NCBI GenBank assembly: GCA_964468205.1
Contig: CAYXVG010000037.1
Location: forward strand, 1 to 64,000
Source of the DNA: CAWELS01 sp964468205
GTDB lineage: Bacteria > Acidobacteriota > Terriglobia > Bryobacterales > Bryobacteraceae
Length of the DNA stretch: 64,000 nucleotides
Direction: 5' to 3'
Shown here: one piece after another, positions 30,900 through 39,238 of the stretch
Layout of the letters: the number at the start of each line of letters is the position of its first letter
Numbering within the stretch: the first letter of the stretch is position 1
Notes under the pieces: model-generated
Told to the model about the DNA's origin: nothing
Database searches by the model: none
What the model saw: only the letters and a program-made list of their open reading frames with translations
Position numbers and translations under genes: made by a program

Positions 30900-31310
30900 A
30901 TGGGACTGGAAGTCGATGCGATTGAACAGGTTCTTCGTGAACACATCTGCGGGCTCTGTGATGCTTGCGCGCCGGACGGAAGTTGTGGCTTGGATGCCCC
31001 GTTTTCGTGCCCGGTGAATGTGAGGCTTCCCATCGTCTCCCGCGCCATCCAAGGGACCAATGGACAAACTCCGGCCGAAACTCTGGCGGCCATCCGCGAA
31101 GCGCTCTGCGCCGCTTGTCCTGGCAGTGATAGCGACGATGGTTGCGGACTGAATGGGGAGGCGTCGAGCCTGATGGTAATTGAAGCCCTGTTGCGTCCCC
31201 TGCATTTCAACGCCAGCCGGGGGCGTTCGGACCCACGGGGATTGCAGCAAGAAGTCTTCCTGGCGCTGAACCGGGCGCTGGTCATCCTCCGGGACAAGTC
31301 GTCCGAGTGA
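30900..31310 (+). CDS. Small cytoplasmic protein with a duplicated CxxC-x8-CGL motif, function unknown
   Basis: The start at 30900 (MGLEVDAIEQ) follows GGTGGG by a few bases; the frame extends upstream but without a good start. The 136 residues contain the same motif twice: C17-GLC-20 with C29-G-L, and C70-AAC-73 with C82-G-L, each CxxC followed by 8 residues then CGL and each preceded by an (I/L)RE helix. Further Cys are C23 and C37. There is no signal peptide. Such spacing suggests metal or Fe-S binding. I do not recognise the family. It is divergent from the Rrf2 regulator and followed by a hemerythrin, which points to redox or nitrogen-oxide metabolism. Confidence 0.7.
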   Translation: MGLEVDAIEQVLREHICGLCDACAPDGSCGLDAPFSCPVNVRLPIVSRAIQGTNGQTPAETLAAIREALCAACPGSDSDDGCGLNGEASSLMVIEALLRPLHFNASRGRSDPRGLQQEVFLALNRALVILRDKSSE

Positions 31311-31409
31311 CTCCGGTCACAGAGTTTAGGGCGGTGTCTTCGCTATTCTCCAAACACCACCCCGCCACGTCAGCCTTTGTGGCTTGAATGAGCGGGAAAG
31401 GACACACCG

Positions 31410-31964
31410 ATGAATGCCATTGAGACTCTGTCAAACGAACACGGCTTGATTCGCCAGTACCTCGATAATCTCGAGCAAGCCGCAAAGAAGATTGAGGAGG
31501 GACAGTACCCGGCGCGGGAGTTTTTCGACAGCGCCGTCGAGTTCGCCAGGACCTTCTCCGATAAGTACCACCACTTCAAGGAAGAGCACATCGTCTTCAT
31601 GCGGCTCGCCCAGAAGCATGGCGGGGAGTTTGACCCTCAGATCGAAGCGCTTCGGCATGAGCATGAACGGGGCCGCAGCCTCGTCTCCGGTATCGCGGCC
31701 TCGCTCGACGGCTACGCCGCGGGGGACGCGCGAAAGGTCTCGGAACTCCTCGAGAACATTGGCGCCTACGTGGCTCTACTGCGCCACCACATTCACGTCG
31801 AAGACCATATCTTTTATCCGAAGGCCCATGAAGAGATGAGCCCCGCCGAGCTCGAGGCCTTCGAGGACGAGTTCCGGAAGGTGCGGGAGCGTCTCGGTGA
31901 CACCACCTTCGAGGAGAGCCACAAGCAGGTCATCGACATGGGATCGATGCTTGTCCACATGTGA
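31410..31964 (+). CDS. Hemerythrin HHE-domain protein
   Basis: This 184-residue four-helix protein has the di-iron ligands expected of a bacterial hemerythrin: His11, His in KYHHFKEEH (54/55, with Glu59), His in LRHEHERG, and the C-terminal HHIHVEDHIFYP block. Family members bind O2 or NO, or repair Fe-S clusters damaged by NO. It lies 99 bases after the Cys-motif gene and opposite the Rrf2 regulator, which suggests a defence or sensing role during nitrate respiration. There is no signal peptide, so it is cytoplasmic. Confidence 0.9.
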   Translation: MNAIETLSNEHGLIRQYLDNLEQAAKKIEEGQYPAREFFDSAVEFARTFSDKYHHFKEEHIVFMRLAQKHGGEFDPQIEALRHEHERGRSLVSGIAASLDGYAAGDARKVSELLENIGAYVALLRHHIHVEDHIFYPKAHEEMSPAELEAFEDEFRKVRERLGDTTFEESHKQVIDMGSMLVHM

Positions 31965-31985
31965 GACCTCGCCAACCGCGATGAG

Positions 31986-32028
31986 GCCCGCGGCGGCGGC
32001 CGGAGATAAGCCGGCCGCCGCCGCGGGC
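31986..32028. terminator. Perfect 18-bp GC hairpin between convergent genes
   Basis: GCCCGCGGCGGCGGCCGG (31986-32003) and its exact complement (32011-32028) flank a 7-base loop AGATAAG. It lies between the stops of the hemerythrin gene and the first TonB receptor, so it could end transcription from both sides. No T-run follows, so it is not a classic intrinsic terminator. Confidence 0.6.
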
Positions 32029-32035
32029 GAATCCA

Positions 32036-35000
32036 CTACCACTCCAGTCGAAGCTGGAGTTGCAGCTCGCGCGGAATCGCCGAATCGAACTTGAGATTCC
32101 GGTTCATGTACTGCGTGACCCGCGCGGCGGTCCCTTGCTGATCAATGCGCAGATTCGGATCCCGGTAATTCGGGTGATTCAGCACATTGTTCGCCAGCAT
32201 CTCGACGCGGAAGCGAATCCGCTCCTTGAAGAAGAAGTTCTTCGCAATGCCCGCGTGCAACACCTCGACCGGCGCCCCCACCAGAACCCCTCTGGCTGAG
32301 CTGCCGAACCCGCCGATGGCCGGCCTGCCGAATCCGTTCGGATCGAACCACTGGTCCACCTGCGGATCGTCGAGATTCGCATCGAAAAGGTGGTCGGGCC
32401 GGATCGTCACACTGGGCCGGTTGCCGCTGGAGGTGAACGCTGTACCAGTCGGGTCGGGCATGCGGATCTGCGGAGTGATGTAACGGCCGTGCTCGAGGGC
32501 AAAGATGCCGGTCAGGTTCCAGCCGCCGAGTATGGCGTTGGCCACATTATGCGAATTACTTCCGAAGAAGCGGCCGCGGCCATACGGAATCTCCCAGATG
32601 AAGTTGCCCGACCACCGCCACAGCGGCACCCGGTCCATCGGGCCGCGCTCCCGCAAACGGTCAAATGCGTATTCGGGCGACGTTCCGCGGTCCAGATCGC
32701 CGATGTCACGCGCCCACGTGAAGTAGGTCTGGAAATGGATCCCCTTCGACATTCGCCGCTCGGCTTCGAGCGTCAAGGCGTGGTATTGGTGACCGGCGCC
32801 GTTGTCGGTGAAGTTGATGCCGGGGAAGCGGGGGAACATCCGCGCCTTGTTGATGAACAACTGATCGTCGGCCACCGGCGAGTTGATGTTCCAGTTGTAG
32901 ATTCCCTGGCGGGTGTTTGTGCCCGTGTATGTTGCCCGGAAGCCGGTGTCCCATTTCTGCGTCTCGATGGTTAACGTGTACTGCATGCTCCGCGGGATCC
33001 GCAGGTCGAGCCGCTTCGCTCCCGGAAGACTGATGCTCTGAGGCCCCGCCACGCCTCCGGTGGGAAACGCCACGGGATACATCAACGGGTTGTCGGCAAG
33101 ATTGGTGAAACTCGGCTCGGCGATGTTGAATGGGGTGCTGCCGGAACTGGGCATATCGGTCGCGGTGTCGTAGTAAATCCCGACGCCTCCGCGAACCACC
33201 GTATCCGGCCCCAACGGCCGCCATGCGAATCCGAAACGCGGAGCGAAATTGTTCCAGTCCGTCTCGATCAGGCTCTTCGGGAAACCCGCCTGCGAAGCCT
33301 CCACAATCGGCACGTAATCAGTCGGCATCAGCGGGCTCACCCGGCTCAACGCTCCGTCGGGAACCACGACGCTCCCCGTGCCGATATCAAACACCGCCAT
33401 CTGGTCGTTCTTCTCCTTGAACGGATGGTAGATGTCCCAGCGGACGCCGAGATTCAGCGTCAAGGTCGGAGTCACCTTCCACTGGTCGCTGACATAGAAC
33501 GACGTTGTCCACGTCCAGTTCTCGCGGCCGAGTGCCGGGAAATCACGGTTCATCGTTGTGGGAATGCCCAATAAGAAGTCGCCATAGGGGTGACTGGTGT
33601 AGCGGTTCGAAAATTCCTCCTGGCCGAACAGCGCATTTCCCTCGCTCCTGGCTCCGGTCAATCCTCTGGCGATGAACGTACCGAACTTGAGAGCGTGGTT
33701 GCCCCGGTACCAGTTGAAGTTGTTCGTGAAATTGTGGATTCTGTTTTGCCCGCAGGGGCCGCACGTATTGCCGACCTGCAGCTCCGTGATCCCGAGGCCG
33801 CTGTAGCGTACCCGGTGCATCCCGCCCACATCGGGCAGATTCGGCGCCAGTCCCTGAAGCCCCAGCAAATTGACGACCTCGAGGCCGTTGAGCGCGGCTT
33901 CCCGCGGAAAATCCTGGCGTGTGAACCCGTACCGGAATTCGTTCATCATCGACGGCGAAAAGGTGTGGGTGTAGGAAATGGCCAGTGAATCCATGTCGCG
34001 CCGCCGCCGGTAGGTCTCTTGGACAGTCGGCACTTGAGAATCGAAGTTCTCCAGGTTCCAGCGCACCGCGGTCCAACGGCCGTAAATCAGCGCGTTGTCC
34101 TTGAGCCGGTGGTCGAGGCGCAGAGTCGTCGTGGGGTTCTGCTTCTTCGACACCGTCCGGCTTTCCCGGTAGTTGTTCGCCACGAAGACATTCGGATCGC
34201 CGAAGTTCGGGAGTGCGTAGAAGTTCTCCTGGAGGGTCTTCGACGTCTGATTGATACGGTTCGCCGGAATCTGGTTCCCCGGGAACGGCGCGCCGCCATT
34301 GAACGGGTCGGAAAGTTGCACATTCTCGGCCGAAAAGTCGCCCCGCCGCCACGACTCCAGCGGAACCGTGTTGTTCAGGTTCGACTGGTTGGGACTGCCG
34401 AAGCCTCCTTCCCATGTGAAAAAGAAGAACGACTTATTGCGGCCATCGTAGACCTTCGGCACGAAGATCGGTCCGCCGCCCGAGAATGTCACGGTGTGCG
34501 CCCTGGCAGACGACTTCGATGCATTGAACGGATTCCGGGCGCGGAACGATGGCGTCGAGTAGTAATCCGATATCGCTCCGTGGAAGTCGTTTGTCCCCGC
34601 CCGGCTGATCAGGTTCACCTGGCCCATGGTGGCCTGGTCGGCGTTCGACTGCCCCGCGTCGATCCGCAACTCCTGAAGGCTCTCCGATTTGTCCATCAGC
34701 GGACCAATCGCCGTGCCGCCAAAGGCGTCGTTGATGGGCGCTCCGTCCATGGTCGCGACGGACTGGTTCCGGCGGCTGCCGCCGATCGAGATGTGCCAGT
34801 TGCTCGTGCGATCCACCGTCGGCGTCATCGTGTAGTAGTCCCAAGCCCGCCGGAGCGTCAACGGCAGCTCGCGGAGCACAGTCCGGTCCTTGGTGTCCGC
34901 TAGCGCGGCTGTCTCCGTCTCGATCAAACTCGCGCCCGCGGTTACCTCGATCGTCTGTTCCACCGCGCCCACCTGAAGCGCTACGTTCACTCGCCGGGTG

Positions 35001-35305
35001 TCCCGCGCCTTGAGGATAATACTGCCGGCAACGAATACCCGAAACCCGGGCGATGTGGCGACAAGGCGGAACGTTCCCTCTCTGAGGTTGGCGATGGTGA
35101 ACTGGCCCGCCTCATTTGACTCCGTCTCGAACTTATACCCCGTTTCGACATGAGTCACCTCGATTTCGGTGCCAGGTATCACCGCGCCGGTAGTATCCGT
35201 CACCGTCCCCGTGATCGTGGCAAATGATGATGATTGGCCAAACGCGCTCACGCCACATAGCGCCAGCAACGCCGTCGCAAAAAGGAAGTATCTCAACTGC
35301 GGCAT
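32036..35305 (-). CDS. TonB-dependent receptor, Oar-like, with N-terminal carboxypeptidase regulatory-like domain (copy 1)
   Basis: The ATG at 35305 follows GGGGGT by about 8 bases; a TTG two codons upstream is less likely. The 1089-residue outer-membrane protein has a signal peptide (residues 1-23). A carboxypeptidase-regulatory/Ig-like domain follows (ATITGTVTDTTGAVIPGTEI, to about residue 110), then the plug (SLIETETAALADTKDR, then NLISRAGTNDFHGA) and a 22-strand-type barrel ending QLQLRLEW. Such receptors are abundant in Acidobacteria and probably import large substrates such as glycans or peptides using TonB energy; the substrate is unknown. The second copy lies upstream on the same strand and is very similar throughout. 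Confidence 0.9.
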   Translation of the reverse strand: MPQLRYFLFATALLALCGVSAFGQSSSFATITGTVTDTTGAVIPGTEIEVTHVETGYKFETESNEAGQFTIANLREGTFRLVATSPGFRVFVAGSIILKARDTRRVNVALQVGAVEQTIEVTAGASLIETETAALADTKDRTVLRELPLTLRRAWDYYTMTPTVDRTSNWHISIGGSRRNQSVATMDGAPINDAFGGTAIGPLMDKSESLQELRIDAGQSNADQATMGQVNLISRAGTNDFHGAISDYYSTPSFRARNPFNASKSSARAHTVTFSGGGPIFVPKVYDGRNKSFFFFTWEGGFGSPNQSNLNNTVPLESWRRGDFSAENVQLSDPFNGGAPFPGNQIPANRINQTSKTLQENFYALPNFGDPNVFVANNYRESRTVSKKQNPTTTLRLDHRLKDNALIYGRWTAVRWNLENFDSQVPTVQETYRRRRDMDSLAISYTHTFSPSMMNEFRYGFTRQDFPREAALNGLEVVNLLGLQGLAPNLPDVGGMHRVRYSGLGITELQVGNTCGPCGQNRIHNFTNNFNWYRGNHALKFGTFIARGLTGARSEGNALFGQEEFSNRYTSHPYGDFLLGIPTTMNRDFPALGRENWTWTTSFYVSDQWKVTPTLTLNLGVRWDIYHPFKEKNDQMAVFDIGTGSVVVPDGALSRVSPLMPTDYVPIVEASQAGFPKSLIETDWNNFAPRFGFAWRPLGPDTVVRGGVGIYYDTATDMPSSGSTPFNIAEPSFTNLADNPLMYPVAFPTGGVAGPQSISLPGAKRLDLRIPRSMQYTLTIETQKWDTGFRATYTGTNTRQGIYNWNINSPVADDQLFINKARMFPRFPGINFTDNGAGHQYHALTLEAERRMSKGIHFQTYFTWARDIGDLDRGTSPEYAFDRLRERGPMDRVPLWRWSGNFIWEIPYGRGRFFGSNSHNVANAILGGWNLTGIFALEHGRYITPQIRMPDPTGTAFTSSGNRPSVTIRPDHLFDANLDDPQVDQWFDPNGFGRPAIGGFGSSARGVLVGAPVEVLHAGIAKNFFFKERIRFRVEMLANNVLNHPNYRDPNLRIDQQGTAARVTQYMNRNLKFDSAIPRELQLQLRLEW

Positions 35306-35465
35306 TTGCAATTACCCCCGTTGTTCAAGCACATGAAGTTTGCTTGGAACCCTACGCTGCCTTGGCAGCGCCCCTGCTTTGACTGGCTCCGGAAGTATCC
35401 GAAACCTGATCAATTAAGTCCTGGAACACAAGGAGCAGTCAAGGAGAAATGAATGGTGATTGAAA

Positions 35466-35482
35466 GTTCCGAAGTACGGAAC
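35466..35482. promoter_or_regulatory. 17-bp palindrome GTTCC-N7-GGAAC, proximal site of receptor 1
   Basis: GTTCCGAAGTACGGAAC is a symmetric site centred 34.5 bases upstream of a putative -35 (TTGACT read on the minus strand, 35437-35442). The same site at the same distance precedes receptor 2 (39116-39132). The position fits an activator binding just upstream of RNA polymerase. Confidence 0.55.
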
Positions 35483-35589
35483 GGGCGGAGTTGGTCTGTT
35501 TAGATGTAATTAACTGAATATAAATCTAACAGTTCCATTACATTACTTTGAGACAACTGTAAAACCACTTCAGACGAGGGTTTCAGTTC

Positions 35590-35606
35590 GTTCCGGGATC
35601 CGGAAC
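35590..35606. promoter_or_regulatory. 17-bp palindrome GTTCC-N7-GGAAC, distal site of receptor 1
   Basis: GTTCCGGGATCCGGAAC is a perfect palindrome with the same arms as the proximal site, 124 bases further upstream centre to centre. Together with the proximal site it suggests two-site binding by the same regulator. The rest of the 369-base gap between the two receptors (35306-35674) holds the leader, the hairpin at 35631-35662 and no gene. Confidence 0.5.
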
Positions 35607-35630
35607 AAGGCGGGAATGCGGAACCGTCAT

Positions 35631-35662
35631 TGGCGGCGCAACTCACCACTGCTGCGCCGCCA
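35631..35662. terminator. 10-bp hairpin after receptor 2
   Basis: TGGCGGCGCA (35631-35640) pairs with TGCGCCGCCA (35653-35662) around a 12-base loop. It lies 12 bases beyond the stop of the receptor gene at 35675. It is a plausible factor-assisted terminator; no T-run is present. Confidence 0.45.
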
Positions 35663-35674
35663 ACTCTGACGCCG

Positions 35675-38600
35675 TTACCACTCCAGCCGAAGCTGGAGCT
35701 GCAACTCTCGCGGAATCGAAGAATCGAACTTGAGGTTCCGATTCATATACGCGGTCACCCTCCCAACCGTACCCGCCTGGTCGAGCCTGAGCTGCGGGTC
35801 CTGGTAGTTCGGGTGGTTAAGTATGTTGTTGGCGAGCATCTCGACACGTAGACGAAGACGCTCTTTGAAGATGAAGTGCTTGGCAACTCCGGTGTGCAGC
35901 ACTTCGACCGGCGCCCCCACCAGAACGCCTCTTGCCGAGCTGCCAAAGCCGCCCACCGCGGGCCGCCCGAATCCGTTGGGATCGAACCACTGGTCCACCT
36001 GGGGATTGTCCAGATTGGCGTCGTAGAGGTGGTCGGGACGGATGGTTACCGCGGGCCGGTTGGCGCCGGTGGTGAACGCGGTACCTGTGGGATCCGGTAT
36101 CCGGATCAGCGGAGTGATGTAGCGGCCGTGCTCAAGAGCGTAAATCGCCGTGATGTTCCACCCGCCGAAAATGGCATTGGCCACATTGTGCGAACTGCTG
36201 CCGAATTTGCGGCCGCGGCCATAAGGGACTTCCCAGATGAAGTTGCCCGACCAGCGCCACAGCGGCACGCGGTCCATGTTGCCGCGCTCCCGCAACCGGT
36301 CATAAGCGTATTCCGGAGAAGTGCCGCGGTCGAGGTCGCCAATGTCCTTTGCCCATGTGAAGTAGGTCTGAAAGTGGATGCCCTTTGACATCCGCCGCTC
36401 CGCCTCGAGCGTGAGGCCGTGGTATTGATGTCCGGCGCCGTTGTCGGTGTAGTTGATGTTGGGGTATCGCGGGAACATGCGCGCCTTGTTGATGAACAGT
36501 TGATCGTCGGCGGCTGGCGAATTGATGTTCCAGTTGTAGATGCCCTGACGCGTGTTCGTGCCGGTGTAGGTCGCGCGGAAGCCGGTGTCCCATTTCTGCG
36601 TTTCAACGGTGAGCGTATACTGCATGCTGAGCGGAATCCGCAGATCGAGGCGTTTGGCCCCCGGCAGGCTGAAGCTGGCTGGCCCGGACACGCCGCCGCT
36701 CGGGAATACCAGCGGATACATCAACGGGTTGTCCGAAATGTTCGTGAAGCTTGGCTCGGCGATGACGAATGGAGCGCTTCCCGAACTCGGCATGTCGGTG
36801 GCCGTGTCGTAGTAGAAACCGAAACCGCCTCGGATCACCGTATCCGGACCCAACGGCCGCCAGGCGAAACCGAAGCGCGGGGCGAAGTTGTTCCAGTCCG
36901 TCTTCACCAGCGAATTCGGGAAGCCGGCCTGGGACGCCTCCACGATCGGGATGTAGCTCGCCGGCAGCAGCGGGCTCACCTTGCCCGCCGCCCCGTCGGG
37001 CACCACCACGCTCCCGGTCGAGATGTCAAACACCGCCATCTGATCGTTCTTCTCCTTGAACGGGTGGTAAATATCCCAGCGGAGACCGAGATTCAGCGTC
37101 AAGGTCGGCGTCACCTTCCATTGGTCGCTCACGTAGAACGACGTGCTCCACGTCCAGTTCTCGCGCCCGATGGTCGGGAAGTCGCGGTTCATCGTGGTGG
37201 GAATGCCCAGCAGGAAGTCGCCATAGGGGTGACCGCTATAGCGGTTCGAAAACTCCTCCTGCCCAAATAGGGCGTTGCCTTCACTCCGGTTGCCCGTGAG
37301 CCCCCGCGCGGCGAACGTGCCGAACTTGAGGGCGTGATTGCCGCGGTACCAGTTGAAGTTGTTCGTGAAGTTGTGGATCTTGTTTTGGCCACAAGGATTA
37401 CAGGTGGCGCCGACCTGAAGCTCTGTAATGCCGAGGCCCGTATAGCGAACCCGGTGCATGCCGCCCACGTCTGGAAGATTGGGAGCGAGACCCTGTAGGC
37501 CCAGGAGGCTCACGACGTCCGTTCCCTTGATTGACGCTTCCCGCGGGAAGTCCTGCCGGGTATAGCCGTAACGGAACTCGTTCATCATCGAGGGTGAAAA
37601 GGTCCGGGTGTAGGAAATGGCGGCCGAGTCCATGTCGCGCCGCCGCTGATAGGTCTCCTGGACAGTCGGTACCTGAGGATCGAAGTTCTCCAGGTTCCAG
37701 CGCACAGCGGTCCACCGGCCATAGATCAGGTCGCGGTCCGTGATCCGGTGGTCCAGCCGGACGGTATAAGTGGGATTAGCCTTCTTCGAGACCGTTCGGC
37801 TTTCCCGGTAGTTATTGGCGACAAACACGTTGGGATCGCCGAAGTTCGGCAGGACGTAAAAGTTATCCTGGATCGCCGTCGAGGTCGTGTTGATCCGGTT
37901 CGCCGGAATCTGGTTCCCCGGGAACGGCGCGCCCCCATTGAACGGGTCGGTAAGCTGTGCCTTCTCACCCGAAAAATCGCCCCGCCGCCAGGACTCCAGC
38001 GGAACCGTGTTGTTCAGGTTTGACTGGCTCGGGCTTCCCAGCCCGCCCTCCCACGTGAAGAAAAAGAATGACTTGTTCCGGCCGTCATACACCTTCGGGA
38101 TCAGCACCGGGCCGCCCGCCGAAAGAGTGACAGTGTGAGATATCGCCGACGACTTGGAAGCGTTGAACGGATTCCTCGCCCGGAACGACGGAGTCGAGTA
38201 GTAATCCGACACCGCGCCATGGAAGTCATTCGTTCCGGCCCGGCTGATCAGGTTCACCTGCCCCATCGTGGCCTGCTCGGCGTTGCCTTGGCCGGCGTCG
38301 ATGCGGAGTTCCTGCAGACTCTCGGTCTTGTCCATCAGCGGCCCGATTGCAGTCCCCCCGAACGCATCATTAATCGGCGCGCCATCCATGGTGGCGACCG
38401 ACTGATTCCGTCGGCTGCCGCCGATCGAAATATGCCAGTTGCTCGTGCGGTCAACCTGGGGAGTCATCGTGTAGTAGTCCCAGGCGCGCCGCAGGGTCAG
38501 CGGAAGCTCGCGGAGAACCACGCGGTCCTTCGTATCCGCGAGGGCCGCGGTCTCGGTTTCGATTAAGCTCGCGCCGGCGGTAACTTCGATCACCTGCTCC

Positions 38601-38944
38601 ACTGCGCCAACCTGAAGCGCGACGTTCACGCGCCGGATGTCCGCCGCCCGAATGATGATGTTGTCAGCGACAAATTCCCGGAAGCCCTCCGCCCGGGCGG
38701 CCAGCCGGAACGTGCCCTCGCGGAGGTTTGCCACGGTATACTGGCCTGCCTCGTTGGACTGCGTCCGGAATTTGTAGCCGGTTTCAACGTGCGTGACTTC
38801 GATTTCCGTGCCCGGTATCACCGCGCCGGTGGTATCGGAAACCGTGCCGGTGATCGTGGCATAAGACGATGATTGGCCGCGGGCGCTGGCTGCAAAAACA
38901 GCCAGGCACACCGCGACTGCGAAAATAGTTCTCATCGTGAACAT
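35675..38944 (-). CDS. TonB-dependent receptor, Oar-like, with N-terminal carboxypeptidase regulatory-like domain (copy 2)
   Basis: The 1089-residue protein starts at 38944, with GGGG about 7 bases upstream; an ATG three codons later is the alternative. The signal peptide (MRTIFAVAVCLAVFAASARG within it) differs from copy 1. From about residue 25 onward the two proteins are nearly the same, with identical length and the same C-terminus (QLQLRLEW). Domain order is the same: regulatory domain, plug, barrel. By eye well over four-fifths of residues match, and substitutions are spread along the chain. This indicates a tandem duplication that has since diverged. The substrate is unknown. Confidence 0.9.
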   Translation of the reverse strand: MFTMRTIFAVAVCLAVFAASARGQSSSYATITGTVSDTTGAVIPGTEIEVTHVETGYKFRTQSNEAGQYTVANLREGTFRLAARAEGFREFVADNIIIRAADIRRVNVALQVGAVEQVIEVTAGASLIETETAALADTKDRVVLRELPLTLRRAWDYYTMTPQVDRTSNWHISIGGSRRNQSVATMDGAPINDAFGGTAIGPLMDKTESLQELRIDAGQGNAEQATMGQVNLISRAGTNDFHGAVSDYYSTPSFRARNPFNASKSSAISHTVTLSAGGPVLIPKVYDGRNKSFFFFTWEGGLGSPSQSNLNNTVPLESWRRGDFSGEKAQLTDPFNGGAPFPGNQIPANRINTTSTAIQDNFYVLPNFGDPNVFVANNYRESRTVSKKANPTYTVRLDHRITDRDLIYGRWTAVRWNLENFDPQVPTVQETYQRRRDMDSAAISYTRTFSPSMMNEFRYGYTRQDFPREASIKGTDVVSLLGLQGLAPNLPDVGGMHRVRYTGLGITELQVGATCNPCGQNKIHNFTNNFNWYRGNHALKFGTFAARGLTGNRSEGNALFGQEEFSNRYSGHPYGDFLLGIPTTMNRDFPTIGRENWTWSTSFYVSDQWKVTPTLTLNLGLRWDIYHPFKEKNDQMAVFDISTGSVVVPDGAAGKVSPLLPASYIPIVEASQAGFPNSLVKTDWNNFAPRFGFAWRPLGPDTVIRGGFGFYYDTATDMPSSGSAPFVIAEPSFTNISDNPLMYPLVFPSGGVSGPASFSLPGAKRLDLRIPLSMQYTLTVETQKWDTGFRATYTGTNTRQGIYNWNINSPAADDQLFINKARMFPRYPNINYTDNGAGHQYHGLTLEAERRMSKGIHFQTYFTWAKDIGDLDRGTSPEYAYDRLRERGNMDRVPLWRWSGNFIWEVPYGRGRKFGSSSHNVANAIFGGWNITAIYALEHGRYITPLIRIPDPTGTAFTTGANRPAVTIRPDHLYDANLDNPQVDQWFDPNGFGRPAVGGFGSSARGVLVGAPVEVLHTGVAKHFIFKERLRLRVEMLANNILNHPNYQDPQLRLDQAGTVGRVTAYMNRNLKFDSSIPRELQLQLRLEW

Positions 38945-39115
38945 TCAGTAGCCCCTTTCTCTTAACTGAAGCTGGTGATAAGAAATCACCTCCGCTGCCG
39001 GAGCGGCGGCATCAACTTCTCACCGAGTCCAGGGTTTGCGAGAAACCCGGACGCCCAGTTCCTTAACTTACGCTGCAACCTTCTGAAGTCAAGAGAAATC
39101 ACAGTACGCCCGGCT

Positions 39116-39132
39116 GTTCCGAATCGTGGAAC
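39116..39132. promoter_or_regulatory. 17-bp palindrome GTTCC-N7-GGAAC upstream of receptor 2
   Basis: GTTCCGAATCGTGGAAC has the same arms as the two sites near receptor 1, with one inner mismatch. Its centre is 34.5 bases upstream of TTGACT (minus strand, 39087-39092), identical to receptor 1, although the bases between differ. The 294-base gap 38945-39238 contains nothing else recognised. Confidence 0.55.
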
Positions 39133-39238
39133 AGATTCGTTTGTAAGCGTGGATTAACCTTCCATTCAGGAGTGTTGGCACGGGGTGCAGTGGCGCACTG
39201 AAATATCAACCCCGCGCATCGATGAGAACCGCCTCCTG

